Shown: in pieces, positions 50,629 to 59,238 of the stretch
Position numbering within the stretch: the first letter of the stretch is position 1
Layout of the letters: the number at the start of each line of letters is the position of its first letter
NCBI RefSeq assembly: GCF_017377775.1
Contig: NZ_JAFVLN010000019.1
Coordinates: 62,001 to 126,000, forward strand
Origin: Streptomyces sp. VRA16 Mangrove soil
GTDB lineage: Bacteria; Actinomycetota; Actinomycetes; Streptomycetales; Streptomycetaceae
Length of the DNA stretch: 64,000 nucleotides
Reading direction: 5' to 3'
The notes under the pieces: generated by a model
Told to the model about the DNA's origin: nothing
What the model saw: the letters and a program-made list of their open reading frames with translations, nothing else
The model's database searches: none
Program-made: the position numbers and the translations under genes

Positions 50629-52011
50629 CTACTGCGGGACCCCCCGCCACCCCTCCGGGTCCACCCCGCCGGGAACGGGCTCGTCCTTGCCGTACGGCTC
50701 CCGCGTGTAGACGAACGAGCCGAGGTCGAGGTGGCTCACCGAGCCGTCCGGCCGCCGAACGGCCCGGAGGATCTCCCCCATGTAGTAGCCGTCGAGCCCG
50801 GTCCAGGTGCCGTCCCCGTTCGCCCGGAACCGGGAGCGCCGACCCGCGCCGGCCACCGGCCCGAGTTCGACGCCGCCGTCGGCCGCAAGGCGCAGCGCCG
50901 CGATCTGCGTGCCCCAGTACCAGGGGCCCGTCAACTCCAGCAGGGTGGCGTCGACTTCGGGCAGCGGGCGCCACGGCTCGGGCATCCGCGGCTCGGCGTC
51001 GGCGACGATCTTCAGGAGGTCGGCGGCCAGCGTCCCGATGGCCACTCCGCTCGTGGCGTTGGCGAGGGCGACGGAGGCAAGGCCTTCCTCCTCGTCCAGC
51101 CACAGCCCGGCCACGAACCCGGGCAGCGAGCCGGTGTGCCCGGCGAGAACACGCCCGTCCCGGCGCGCCACCTGCATCCCGAGTCCGTACGAGGTCTCCC
51201 AGTCACCCGGCAGCGTCGGTGCGGCGGGCGTCCGCATCTCCCGTACGGTCTCCGCGCTCAGCACCCGGTCGTCGCCCGTCGTGAGGAAGCCCGCGAAGAC
51301 GGCCAGGTCCCGGGTGGTGGACCACAGTTGACCGGCCGGTGCCATCAGGCCGAGATCCTCGCTCGGCTCCGGGAGCAGCACATCGGCGTACGGGTGCACG
51401 GCCCAGCCGCCGGCGTGCGGCATCCGCGGCTCGGCGCTCGTCCGCGTCAGGCCGAGCGGTTCGAGGATCTCCTGGCGCAGCGCCTCCTCCCAGGAGACGC
51501 CCCGCACCTTCTCGACCAGTGCGCCCAGCAGCGTGTAGCCGGGGTTGGAGTAGTGGTGGCGGCGTCCCACGGGGTGCCGGAAGGGCTGCTCTCCGAGGAC
51601 GTCGTCGAGGGCCGGGCGCAGCGCGGCGGACGACCGCTCCCACCACTCGCCCGGCGTCTCGGCCGCCAGTCCGCCGGTGTGCGCGAGGAGTTCGGCGACG
51701 GTGACCTCCCCCGCGCCCGTTCCCGGAAGGTGCTTCTCCAGGGGGTCACCCAGGTCGATCAGGCCCTCGTCGCGCAGCCGCATCACCAGGACGGCGGTGA
51801 ACGTCTTCGTGATCGAACCGATCCGGTACTGCACGTGCTCATCGGGTCCGTGTCCGTCCACCGAGGTGCGCGACCCCGTCCACACCAGCTCCCCGTCGCG
51901 GGCGACCGCGGCGACGAGGGAGGGGGCACGCCCCTCGCTCTGCGCGACGGCGATGCGGTGCAGGAGCGCACGGCGGGTGGTGGGCAGCAGCTCTTTCGAA
52001 GGTGTCGTCAT
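50629..52011 (-). CDS. Serine hydrolase, class C beta-lactamase family
   Basis: Encodes 460 residues from ATG 52011. The three active-site motifs are present: SxxK as SITKTF (near 73), YxN as YSNPGY (near 160) and HTG in AGHTGSLPG (near 290). A C-terminal lipocalin-like extension (from about 350) follows. No signal peptide, so the protein may be an intracellular esterase/D-aminopeptidase-like enzyme rather than a secreted beta-lactamase. Substrate unknown. Confidence 0.9.
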   Translation of the reverse strand: MTTPSKELLPTTRRALLHRIAVAQSEGRAPSLVAAVARDGELVWTGSRTSVDGHGPDEHVQYRIGSITKTFTAVLVMRLRDEGLIDLGDPLEKHLPGTGAGEVTVAELLAHTGGLAAETPGEWWERSSAALRPALDDVLGEQPFRHPVGRRHHYSNPGYTLLGALVEKVRGVSWEEALRQEILEPLGLTRTSAEPRMPHAGGWAVHPYADVLLPEPSEDLGLMAPAGQLWSTTRDLAVFAGFLTTGDDRVLSAETVREMRTPAAPTLPGDWETSYGLGMQVARRDGRVLAGHTGSLPGFVAGLWLDEEEGLASVALANATSGVAIGTLAADLLKIVADAEPRMPEPWRPLPEVDATLLELTGPWYWGTQIAALRLAADGGVELGPVAGAGRRSRFRANGDGTWTGLDGYYMGEILRAVRRPDGSVSHLDLGSFVYTREPYGKDEPVPGGVDPEGWRGVPQ

Positions 52012-52078
52012 GGGCCCAGTCCATCCTGGGCGCCGAGCCACGTCGACCCGATTTCACCGGAGGCGATCACCGTGCCCG

Positions 52079-52084
52079 TAGCGT
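52079..52084 (+). promoter_or_regulatory. -10 element of the ECF41 sigma factor gene, leaderless start
   Basis: TAGCGT ends 7 nt before the ATG at 52092, with no ribosome site. Confidence 0.5.
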
Positions 52085-52091
52085 GGTCGCC

Positions 52092-53042
52092 ATGGCGGTG
52101 ACCGAACGGGCCGGAGAAGACTCCCAGGACGAGCTGGCGCGGCGCTTCGAGGAGCACCGCGGACCGTTGCGCGGTGTCGCGTACCGGCTGCTCGGCTCCC
52201 TCGCGGACGCGGACGACGCGGTGCAGGAGACCTGGCTGCGGTTGAGCCGCAGCGATGCCGGCGCCATCGACAACCTGGCCGCCTGGCTGCGCACGGTCGT
52301 CTCCCGGATCTGCCTCGACATGCTGCGCTCGCGCACCTCGCGCCGTGAGGACTTCGTCGGGCACCTGCCCGAGGAGGTCTGGGACGAGGAGCGTACGGGC
52401 GCCGGCCCGGAGAGCGAGGCCGTGCTGGTCGACGCCGTGGGCCGCGCCCTGCTCGTCGTCCTGGACTCGCTGAGCCCCGCGGAGCGCGTCGCCTTCGTCC
52501 TGCACGACCTGTTCGCGGTGCCCTTCGCCGAGATCGCCCCCGTCGTGGGACGCACCCCTGTCACCACGAAGAAGCTCGCGAGCCGCGCCCGCCATCGCGT
52601 CCAGGGCACGAGCACGCTCCCCGCTCCCGAGCTGGACCGGCAGCGCCAGGTGGTCGACGCCTTCCGCGCCGCGGCCCGCGACGGCGACCTGAACGCGCTC
52701 CTCGCGGTCCTCGCCCCCGACGTCGTACGTCATGCCGACCCGCTCACCCTGGCGCCGGGCGCGTCGGCCCGGGCCCGCGGCGCCGACGAGGTGGCCCGCG
52801 AGACGGTCGTACTGCGCCGCAACGCCCGGTTCGCGGCCACGGCCCTCATCGACGGCCGTCCCGGCCTCGTGGTCGCCCCGCGCGGCCGCCTGCTGCTGGC
52901 CCTGGCCGTCACGGTCGAGGCCGACCGGGTGTCCGCCTACGAGGTGATCGCGGATCCGGCCCGCTTGTCGGAACTGGAGATCTCGCTGGTCCCGGGCTCG
53001 CTCAGGCCGTCGTCCGGCGCACCCGGTAGCCCCAGCGCGTGA
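52092..53042 (+). CDS. ECF41-type RNA polymerase sigma factor (SigJ-like)
   Basis: Encodes 316 residues. Region 2 has RFEEHRGPLRGVAYRLLGSL then ADADDAVQETWLRL; region 4 has LDSLSPAERVAFVLHDLFAV and VVGRTPVTTKKLASRARHRV. A SnoaL-like C-terminal domain (about 185-300) replaces an anti-sigma factor and regulates the sigma in cis, as in the ECF41 group. The usual carboxymuconolactone decarboxylase-like or oxidoreductase neighbour is not present. Its 3' end overlaps the next gene by 41 bp in opposite direction. Confidence 0.92.
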   Translation: MAVTERAGEDSQDELARRFEEHRGPLRGVAYRLLGSLADADDAVQETWLRLSRSDAGAIDNLAAWLRTVVSRICLDMLRSRTSRREDFVGHLPEEVWDEERTGAGPESEAVLVDAVGRALLVVLDSLSPAERVAFVLHDLFAVPFAEIAPVVGRTPVTTKKLASRARHRVQGTSTLPAPELDRQRQVVDAFRAAARDGDLNALLAVLAPDVVRHADPLTLAPGASARARGADEVARETVVLRRNARFAATALIDGRPGLVVAPRGRLLLALAVTVEADRVSAYEVIADPARLSELEISLVPGSLRPSSGAPGSPSA

Positions 53043-53340
53043 GGGACCGGACGACGGTCTCGGCGCCGATGGGGTTGGCACTGTGCACGAAGACCGTCCC
53101 GATGCGGAACGGCCGGCCGTCGAAGGCGGCCTCCTCCAGCAGCGTCACCACCGGCATGATGCTGTCGTCGCCGCCGAGATCGTGATCGAGCCAGAGTTCG
53201 TCGACGTAGCTGTCTCGGTGCTCCTCCAGGAGCCGGACGCCGTCGGCGCTGGTGCGGGCGATCCGTGTGACATGCGGCAGCGGCCGCAGGTCGTCGATGC
53301 CGAGAAGGACGGGCGGCGCCGCGTCCTGGTCCTGTGTCAC
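53002..53340 (-). CDS. Cyclic-phosphate processing receiver-domain protein
   Basis: Encodes 112 residues from GTG 53340. LLGIDDLRPLPHVTRIARTS, DELWLDHDLGGDDSIMPVV, and VFVHSANPIGAETVVRSL resemble the cpRec (PF20274) variant of the response-regulator receiver, with the usual DD and HDLGG residues and a conserved HSAN. cpRec domains are proposed to act in cyclic phosphate/RNA repair-like systems. A lone domain of this size has no obvious partner here. The end overlaps the sigma factor gene in a convergent arrangement. Confidence 0.8.
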   Translation of the reverse strand: MTQDQDAAPPVLLGIDDLRPLPHVTRIARTSADGVRLLEEHRDSYVDELWLDHDLGGDDSIMPVVTLLEEAAFDGRPFRIGTVFVHSANPIGAETVVRSLTRWGYRVRRTTA

Positions 53341-53383
53341 ACGGCCATCATCGCAACGCGACGGCCGCCGACACGGCGCGGAA

Positions 53384-54859
53384 TCAGGTCTGCGCCATGT
53401 CCACGAACCGCGAGTAGTGACCCTGGAAGGCCACGGTGATCGTGGCCGTCGGGCCGTTACGGTGCTTGCCGACGATGATGTCGGCCTCGCCCGCGCGCGG
53501 CGACTCCTTCTCGTACGCGTCCTCGCGGTGCAGCAGGATGACCATGTCGGCGTCCTGCTCGATGGAGCCGGACTCACGCAGGTCGGACACCATCGGCTTC
53601 TTGTCCGTGCGCTGCTCGGGACCACGGTTCAGCTGCGACAGCGCGATCACCGGGACCTCCAGCTCCTTGGCCAGCAGCTTGAGGTTTCGGGACATGTCCG
53701 AGACCTCCTGCTGACGGCTCTCGGAACGCTTGGAGCCACCGGCCTGCATCAGCTGCAGATAGTCGATGATCACGAGCCGGATGTCGTTGCGCTGCTTGAG
53801 ACGGCGGCACTTGGCGCGGATCTCCATCATCGACAGGTTCGGGGAGTCGTCGATGTAGAGCGGCGCGGCCGAGACCTCGGGCATCCGGCGTGCGAGCCGC
53901 GTCCAGTCCTCGTCGGTCATCGTGCCGGAGCGCATGTGGTGCAGAGCCACCCGCGCCTCGGCCGACAGCAGACGCATCGCGATCTCGTTGCGCCCCATTT
54001 CGAGGGAGAAGATGACGCTGGGCAGGTTGTTCTTGATGGACGCCGCGCGCGCGAAGTCCAGCGCGAGCGTGGACTTACCCATGGCGGGACGGGCCGCGAT
54101 GACGATCATCTGGCCCGGGTGCAGGCCGTTGGTCAGCGAGTCGAAGTCGGTGAAGCCGGTCGGCACGCCGGTCATCTCGCCGCTGCGCGAGCCGATCGCC
54201 TCGATCTCGTCGAGGGCGCCCTCCATGATGTCGCCGAGCGGGAGGTAGTCCTCGCTGGTGCGCTGCTCGGTGACCGCGTAGATCTCGGCCTGCGCCTTGT
54301 TGACGATCTCGTCGACGTCGTCGTCGGCCGCGTAGCCCATCTGCGTGATCCGCGTGCCGGCCTCGACGAGACGGCGCAGCACCGCCCGCTCGTGGACGAT
54401 CTCCGCGTAGTACTCGGCGTTCGCCGCCGTCGGGACCGTCTGGACGAGGGTGTGCAGATACGATGCGCCGCCGACCTTGTTGATCTCGCCACGCTTGGTC
54501 AGCTCCGCGGCGATGGTGATCGGGTCGGCCGGCTCGCCCTTGGCGTAGACGTCGAGGATCGCCTGGAAGATCGTTTCGTGGGCGGGCTTGTAGAAGTCGG
54601 CGCCCTTGAGGACCTCGACGACGTCGGCGATCGCGTCCTTGGACAGCAGCATGCCGCCGAGCACGGACTGCTCGGCGTCCAGATCCTGCGGCGGTACCCG
54701 CTCGAACGTGGCGGGACCGTCGTCCCAGCCGCCGTCGTCCCGGCCCCGCTCGTGCTGATCACCCTGTCGCCCGCCGCCTCGGCGCGGCCGGGAAGGGGGC
54801 AGACGATCACTCGGACCGCTGTCGGCCCAGGGGTCGTCCAACGGCTCGGAGATACTCAC
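53384..54859 (-). CDS. dnaB: Replicative DNA helicase
   Basis: Encodes 491 residues, no intein. An N-terminal DnaB domain (from VPPQDLDAEQSVLGGMLLSK) is followed by the RecA-like ATPase: GVPTGFTDFDSLTNGLHPGQ, Walker A ARPAMGKST, LEMGRNEIAMRLLS, Walker B IDYLQLM and the arginine-finger region. The hexameric 5'-3' helicase unwinds DNA at the fork. The N-terminus has a Streptomyces-typical Gly/Arg/Asp-rich extension of about 45 residues. GTG start with GGAGGTGG 8 nt upstream. Encoded away from oriC in the leading-strand direction if oriC is to the right. Confidence 0.97.
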   Translation of the reverse strand: MSISEPLDDPWADSGPSDRLPPSRPRRGGGRQGDQHERGRDDGGWDDGPATFERVPPQDLDAEQSVLGGMLLSKDAIADVVEVLKGADFYKPAHETIFQAILDVYAKGEPADPITIAAELTKRGEINKVGGASYLHTLVQTVPTAANAEYYAEIVHERAVLRRLVEAGTRITQMGYAADDDVDEIVNKAQAEIYAVTEQRTSEDYLPLGDIMEGALDEIEAIGSRSGEMTGVPTGFTDFDSLTNGLHPGQMIVIAARPAMGKSTLALDFARAASIKNNLPSVIFSLEMGRNEIAMRLLSAEARVALHHMRSGTMTDEDWTRLARRMPEVSAAPLYIDDSPNLSMMEIRAKCRRLKQRNDIRLVIIDYLQLMQAGGSKRSESRQQEVSDMSRNLKLLAKELEVPVIALSQLNRGPEQRTDKKPMVSDLRESGSIEQDADMVILLHREDAYEKESPRAGEADIIVGKHRNGPTATITVAFQGHYSRFVDMAQT

Positions 54860-55319
54860 CGGGCCACCTCCTCCCGTCCGCCGAGCGGACCTCGCCGTGC
54901 CCTACATTCCTACGGCACGACACTGACAAAACAGGGGGCCCGATTCCGGTTCTGACGCGTCGGATTTGTGAGGTTTCCGAGGTCGAAAGGCACAGCGGGC
55001 GCCGCACCACCGTAGGCGCGTCGGCACCGTCAGCCAATCTGGTTATCCACAGGCGCTGTGGAAGACGGGCCTCTCTCTGTGGAGAACCGGGGAAAACCTG
55101 TGCACGACCCGGTGGACAGCCCTGTGAACAAGCCCTCAGGCGTTCTTACACACATACCCTGACCTGCACTTTTGCCGTCCACCGGCTGTGCAGAAGAAAA
55201 ACTTCCCCAGTCGGACCAAGATCGTCACGAACACCGTTTCGCCCCGTCCGCACACCCACCCAAAGTAAGGGTCTCAATGCGATTGCATCTCTTACCTGTG
55301 GAAGATTAGATTGGTGCTC
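54860..55319. other. 460 bp gap between dnaB and the MATE gene with DnaA-box-like sites
   Basis: No gene is evident. It holds a perfect DnaA box TTATCCACA at 55043-55051 and weaker TCTTCCACA (minus strand, 55057-55065) and TTCTCCACA (minus strand, 55078-55086), spread over 44 bp. The stretch 55100-55310 is AT-richer than average. It should contain the dnaB promoter; I cannot place it. Confidence 0.5.
55283..55312 (+). promoter_or_regulatory. Promoter of the MATE gene, leaderless
   Basis: -35 TTGCAT (55283-55288), 18 bp spacer and -10 TAGATT (55307-55312), 7 nt before the ATG. A good example of the leaderless pattern repeated in this window. Confidence 0.6.
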
Positions 55320-56657
55320 ATGACACAGGCCCCCGTGACGCCCAAGGCCACCCGCCGCCGGCACGACCGAGAGATCGTCGCCCTCGCCGTTCCCGCCTTC
55401 GGCGCACTCGTCGCGGAGCCCCTTTTCCTGATGGCCGACAGCGCCATCGTCGGTCATCTCGGCACTGCCCAACTGGCAGGGCTCGCCGTCGCCTCGGCCC
55501 TCCTGACGACCGCGGTCAGCGTCTTCGTCTTCCTTGCCTACGCCACCACGGCCGCCGTCGCCCGCCGGGTCGGCGCGGGAGACACCCGGGCCGCGATCCA
55601 GCAGGGCATGGACGGCATCTGGCTCGCACTGCTGCTGGGCGCCGCGGTCGTCGCGGTCGTGCTGCCCACCGCCCCCGCCCTGGTCAGCCTGTTCGGTGCC
55701 TCGGACACCGCGGCCCCGTACGCGACCACGTATCTGCGCATCTCCGCGCTCGGCATCCCCGCGATGCTCGTGGTCCTGGCCGCCACCGGTGTGCTGCGCG
55801 GTCTGCAGAACACCAGGACCCCGCTGTACGTGGCCGTCGCCGGTTTCATCGCCAACGGTGTGCTCAACGCCGGGCTGGTCTACGGTGCCGGGCTCGGCAT
55901 CGCCGGTTCCGCCTGGGGCACCGTCATCGCCCAGCTCGGCATGGCCGCGGTCTACCTGGTCGTGGTCGTGCGCGGGGCCCGTCGCCACGGCGCCTCGCTG
56001 CGCCCCGACGCCGCGGGCATACGTGCCTGCGCCCAGGCGGGCACCCCGCTCCTGGTCCGCACCCTCGCACTCCGCGCGGTCCTGATGATCGCCACCGCCG
56101 TGGCCGCCCGTCTCGGCGACGCGGACGTGGCCGCCCACCAGATCGTGCTGTCCCTGTGGAGTCTGCTCGCCTTCGCGCTCGACGCCATCGCCATCGCGGG
56201 GCAGGCGATCATCGGTCGCTATCTCGGCGCCGACGACGCCGACGGGGCCCGGGACGTCTGCCGCCGCATGGTGCAGTGGGGCATCGCGACCGGAGTGGTC
56301 CTCGGCCTTCTCGTCGTCGTCACCCGCCCGCTGTTCGTCCCGCTCTTCACGAGCGACCCGGTCGTGCAGGACGCGGCCCTGCCCGCCCTCGTCGTCGTGG
56401 CGCTCTCCCAGCCCATCTGCGGCATCGTCTTCGTCCTCGACGGTGTCCTCATGGGGGCAGGCGACGGCCCCTATCTGGCCTGGGCCATGTTGATCACCCT
56501 GGCGGTCTTCACGCCGGTGGCGCTCCTGGTCCCGGCCCTGGGCGGGGGACTCACCGCGCTGTGGGGAGCGATGACGCTGATGATGGCCGTACGGATGGCG
56601 ACGCTCTGGGTTCGCTACCGCTCCGGCCGCTGGGCGGTCACCGGCGCCACGCGCTGA
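55320..56657 (+). CDS. MATE family efflux transporter
   Basis: Encodes 445 residues with twelve helices. MATE signs: REIVALAVPAFGALVAEPLF, LADSAIVGHLGTAQLAGLAV-like start with conserved ADSAIVGHLG, and the repeat half beginning LVRTLALRAVLMIATAVAAR with LDAIAIAGQAIIGRYLGADD. It uses Na+ or H+ to expel cationic compounds. It lies between dnaB and the ribosomal-protein operon in divergent/convergent arrangement, as in other Streptomyces. ATG chosen because of the leaderless promoter. Confidence 0.92.
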   Translation: MTQAPVTPKATRRRHDREIVALAVPAFGALVAEPLFLMADSAIVGHLGTAQLAGLAVASALLTTAVSVFVFLAYATTAAVARRVGAGDTRAAIQQGMDGIWLALLLGAAVVAVVLPTAPALVSLFGASDTAAPYATTYLRISALGIPAMLVVLAATGVLRGLQNTRTPLYVAVAGFIANGVLNAGLVYGAGLGIAGSAWGTVIAQLGMAAVYLVVVVRGARRHGASLRPDAAGIRACAQAGTPLLVRTLALRAVLMIATAVAARLGDADVAAHQIVLSLWSLLAFALDAIAIAGQAIIGRYLGADDADGARDVCRRMVQWGIATGVVLGLLVVVTRPLFVPLFTSDPVVQDAALPALVVVALSQPICGIVFVLDGVLMGAGDGPYLAWAMLITLAVFTPVALLVPALGGGLTALWGAMTLMMAVRMATLWVRYRSGRWAVTGATR

Positions 56658-56669
56658 CCGAAGCGCACC

Positions 56670-56683
56670 GTTTCACGTGAAAC
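56670..56683. promoter_or_regulatory. parS site
   Basis: Perfect GTTTCACGTGAAAC, centred in CCGTTTCACGTGAAACGG, between the convergent MATE and rplI genes and just before their shared terminator. It is 10,015 bp from the parS at 46655. Confidence 0.95.
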
Positions 56684-56707
56684 GGGAAACAGAACGCGTG
56701 ACAAGCG

Positions 56708-56741
56708 TGTGGGGCCGCACCCCGGAGGGTGCGGCCCCACA
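56708..56741. terminator. Terminator of the rpsF operon / MATE gene
   Basis: A perfect 15 bp stem beginning TGTGGGGCCGCACCC with loop CGGA, located between the convergent rplI and MATE genes. Confidence 0.85.
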
Positions 56742-56769
56742 TTCGCTTCAGCGCTGCTCAGGGCAGTGC

Positions 56770-57216
56770 TCAGGCAGCGACGACCTCGACGTTGACCTTG
56801 GCGGCAACCTCGGGGTGCAGACGCACGGTCGCCTCGTGGGCGCCCAGCGTCTTGATCGGCGCGCCCAGCTCGACGCGGCGCTTGTCGACCTTCGGGCCAC
56901 CGGCGGTCTCGATCGCCGAAGCGACGTCGGCCTGGGTGACGGAACCGAAGAGACGACCGGCGTCGCCGGAGCGAACGGCCAGACGGACCTTGACGCCCTC
57001 GAGCTTGGCCTTGACCTCGTTGGCCTGCTCGATCGTCGCGATCTCGTGGATCTTGCGGGCGCGGCGGATCTGCGCCACGTCCTGCTCGCCACCCTTGGTC
57101 CAGCGGATGGCAAAGCCACGCGGGACCAGGTAGTTGCGGGCGTACCCGTCCTTGACGTCGACGACGTCACCGGCGGTGCCGAGGCCAGAGACCTCGTGGG
57201 TCAGGATGATCTTCAT
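56770..57216 (-). CDS. rplI: 50S ribosomal protein L9
   Basis: Encodes 148 residues. MKIILTHEVSGLGTAGDVVD then VKDGYARNYLVPRGFAI is the L9 N-terminal rRNA-binding domain; a long helix connects it to the C-terminal domain. The last gene of rpsF-ssb-rpsR-rplI, starting 18 nt after rpsR; a strong terminator follows. Confidence 0.97.
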   Translation of the reverse strand: MKIILTHEVSGLGTAGDVVDVKDGYARNYLVPRGFAIRWTKGGEQDVAQIRRARKIHEIATIEQANEVKAKLEGVKVRLAVRSGDAGRLFGSVTQADVASAIETAGGPKVDKRRVELGAPIKTLGAHEATVRLHPEVAAKVNVEVVAA

Positions 57217-57234
57217 TTTTCGGTCACCCTTCCC

Positions 57235-57471
57235 TTATCGCGCGGTGGACGTGTAGGGCAGCAGCGCCATCTCACGGCTGTTCTTGACGGCCGTGGCGAC
57301 GTCACGCTGGTGCTGCGTGCAGTTGCCGGTCACGCGGCGGGCACGGATCTTGCCGCGGTCGGAAATGAACTTCCGCAGCATGTTCGTGTCCTTGTAGTCC
57401 ACGTACGTGACCTTGTCCTTGCAGAACGCGCAGACCTTCTTCTTAGGCTTGCGCACAGGCGGCTTCGCCAT
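57235..57471 (-). CDS. rpsR: 30S ribosomal protein S18, zinc-ribbon form
   Basis: Encodes 78 residues. MAKPPVRKPKKKVCAFCKDK then RARRVTGNCTQHQRDVATAV. The pairs CAFC and CTQH form the C+ (zinc-binding) version; Streptomyces often carries a second, Cys-free S18 in a Zur-controlled cluster, so this is the housekeeping copy. 62 nt after ssb. Confidence 0.96.
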   Translation of the reverse strand: MAKPPVRKPKKKVCAFCKDKVTYVDYKDTNMLRKFISDRGKIRARRVTGNCTQHQRDVATAVKNSREMALLPYTSTAR

Positions 57472-57533
57472 GGTGTTTCTCCTGTGTGATCAAGAAGTTT
57501 GGGGTGCGAGCCCGTCCCTGAAGGGAGTGCTCC

Positions 57534-58136
57534 CTAGAAGGGGGGCTCGTCCGAGTAGCCGCCGCCGGAGCCGCCGGAGCTTCCGCCCCAGCCGCCACCG
57601 CCGCCGCCCTGCTGGCCGCCGCCGGCCGGCGCACCGGTCGCCCAGGGGTCGTCGGCGGGAGCACCGCCGCCACCCTGCTGCTGACCGCCGCCGGAGCCAC
57701 CGCTCCAGCCGCCGCCCTGCTGGCCGCCACCGCCACCGCCGTAGCCGCCCTGGCCACCACTGCGGCCGCCGCCAGAGGTCTTGGTGACCTTGGCCGTGGC
57801 GCTGCGGAGGCTGGCGCCGACTTCCTCGACGTCCAGCTCGTAGACCGTGCGCTTGACGCCCTCACGGTCCTCGTAGGACCGCTGCTTCAGCCGGCCCTGC
57901 ACGATGACGCGCATGCCTCGCTGGAGCGACTCCGCGACGTTCTCCGCCGCCTGACGCCAGACCGAGCAGGTCAGGAACAGGCTCTCGCCGTCCTTCCACT
58001 CATTGGTCTGCCGGTCGAAGGTGCGGGGAGTGGACGCGACACGGAACTTCGCGACCGCCGCACCGGAGGGGGTGAAGCGCAGCTCGGGGTCGTCGACAAG
58101 ATTGCCGACGACCGTGATGACGGTCTCGCCTGCCAT
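57534..58136 (-). CDS. ssb: Single-stranded DNA-binding protein
   Basis: Encodes 200 residues. An OB fold (about 1-110: MAGETVITVVGNLVDDPELR, VAKFRVASTPRTFDR, LQRGMRVIVQGRLKQRSYED) is followed by a long Gly/Gln-rich linker and the acidic tip DEPPF that binds partner proteins. The essential SSB of replication. Second gene of the rpsF operon; a second shorter SSB usually exists elsewhere in Streptomyces. Confidence 0.97.
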   Translation of the reverse strand: MAGETVITVVGNLVDDPELRFTPSGAAVAKFRVASTPRTFDRQTNEWKDGESLFLTCSVWRQAAENVAESLQRGMRVIVQGRLKQRSYEDREGVKRTVYELDVEEVGASLRSATAKVTKTSGGGRSGGQGGYGGGGGGQQGGGWSGGSGGGQQQGGGGAPADDPWATGAPAGGGQQGGGGGGWGGSSGGSGGGYSDEPPF

Positions 58137-58210
58137 GGGGTACCTCTCGGCGGGTTTGCTGCGGACTGCTTGCTGCTACTCGAAACCCGAGTACCGCTGA
58201 ACTAGGAAGT

Positions 58211-58501
58211 TCAGTGGGTCTCGGGACGGAGGACCTTGGTCCGGAGGACCGACTCGTTCAGGTTCATCTGGCGGTCGAGCTCCTTGACGACCGCAGGCTC
58301 GGCCTGCAGGTCGATGACCGAGTAGATGCCCTCGGGCTTCTTCTTGATCTCGTACGAGAGACGACGACGGCCCCAGGTGTCGACCTTCTCGACCTTTCCG
58401 TTGCCCTCACGGACGACGGAGAGGAAGTTCTCGATCAGGGGGGCGACAGCGCGCTCCTCCAGATCGGGGTCGAGGATGACCATCACCTCGTAGTGACGCA
58501 T
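58211..58501 (-). CDS. rpsF: 30S ribosomal protein S6
   Basis: Encodes 96 residues: MRHYEVMVILDPDLEERAVA, VDTWGRRRLSYEIKKKPEGI and NLNESVLRTKVLRPETH. S6 binds S18 and 16S rRNA. First gene of the operon; ATG 58501 with the near-perfect site AAAGGAGGTG about 7 nt upstream. Confidence 0.97.
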   Translation of the reverse strand: MRHYEVMVILDPDLEERAVAPLIENFLSVVREGNGKVEKVDTWGRRRLSYEIKKKPEGIYSVIDLQAEPAVVKELDRQMNLNESVLRTKVLRPETH

Positions 58502-58789
58502 GTGGAACCCACCTCCTTTGGACTCAGCGGCCACGGTCGTTCCGTGGCAGGAGGGTTGTTATGCGTGAGCAACGGTATCCGCCGCCACTGACAATCCGGC
58601 CTCCGGAGGAGAACCGTGCAGATCAGTGGGTATGCATCCCTCGTCGGGATGTGGGCAGACACCAATGCAGACGGTACAGACTACCTGCACCTCGGCTTCC
58701 GGTTGAAATCCGACAGTGGACGGCCTCAATCTGGACACATCGGGTGTGTATGGCGCTACGATGCGCCGCCTTCCGCAGGAGGTGCCCTC

Positions 58790-59110
58790 ATGGCACAGGC
58801 AATGCGACCGAACAGCACGACCGCCGGCTCTCTCTTGGCCACCGACGGGAAGTCCCATCCGCTCCCCGACACCCTGCTCGCGGTGACCGCGGTGCTCGGG
58901 GCGGTGGCGATCATCTCCTCGATCTGGCCCGGCCTTCATCTCCTCAGCTCCTGGACCGGCCTCGTCGGGATCCTCACGGGGGCGTACGGACAGTTCGTCT
59001 CGGAGACGACCCGTGAACGATTCGGCCTGATCCTGGGCCTGGGAGCGTCGGCGGTCGGCTTCTTCATCGGCATGGCTCACGGAGGCCTGTTCGGCGGGGT
59101 CATCGGCTGA
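58790..59110 (+). CDS. Small membrane protein, unknown
   Basis: Encodes 106 residues from ATG 58790, with AGGAGG 8 nt upstream; a longer frame to 58616 lacks support. Two or three hydrophobic segments: LLAVTAVLGAVAIISSIWPG, LLSSWTGLVGILTGAYGQFV and FGLILGLGASAVGFFIGMAH. Conserved in Streptomyces next to rpsF. -10 TACGAT at 58757-58762 with TGGACA 19 bp further up. Confidence 0.78.
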   Translation: MAQAMRPNSTTAGSLLATDGKSHPLPDTLLAVTAVLGAVAIISSIWPGLHLLSSWTGLVGILTGAYGQFVSETTRERFGLILGLGASAVGFFIGMAHGGLFGGVIG

Positions 59111-59238
59111 GGCCGGGGGCCCGCGAAGGCTTACCTTCCATACGGCCAGTCGGGGCGCTCACGGGGCGCAGTAGGCTTCGGCGCGAGAGCCGGAGCCCCT
59201 GTACCCATGGGGACACACCAGCCCGAGGAGCGCCCCGA

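Noticed and set aside
53384..54859. Intein in dnaB
   Set aside because: Walker A and the downstream motifs are contiguous and the length (491) is that of an intein-free helicase.
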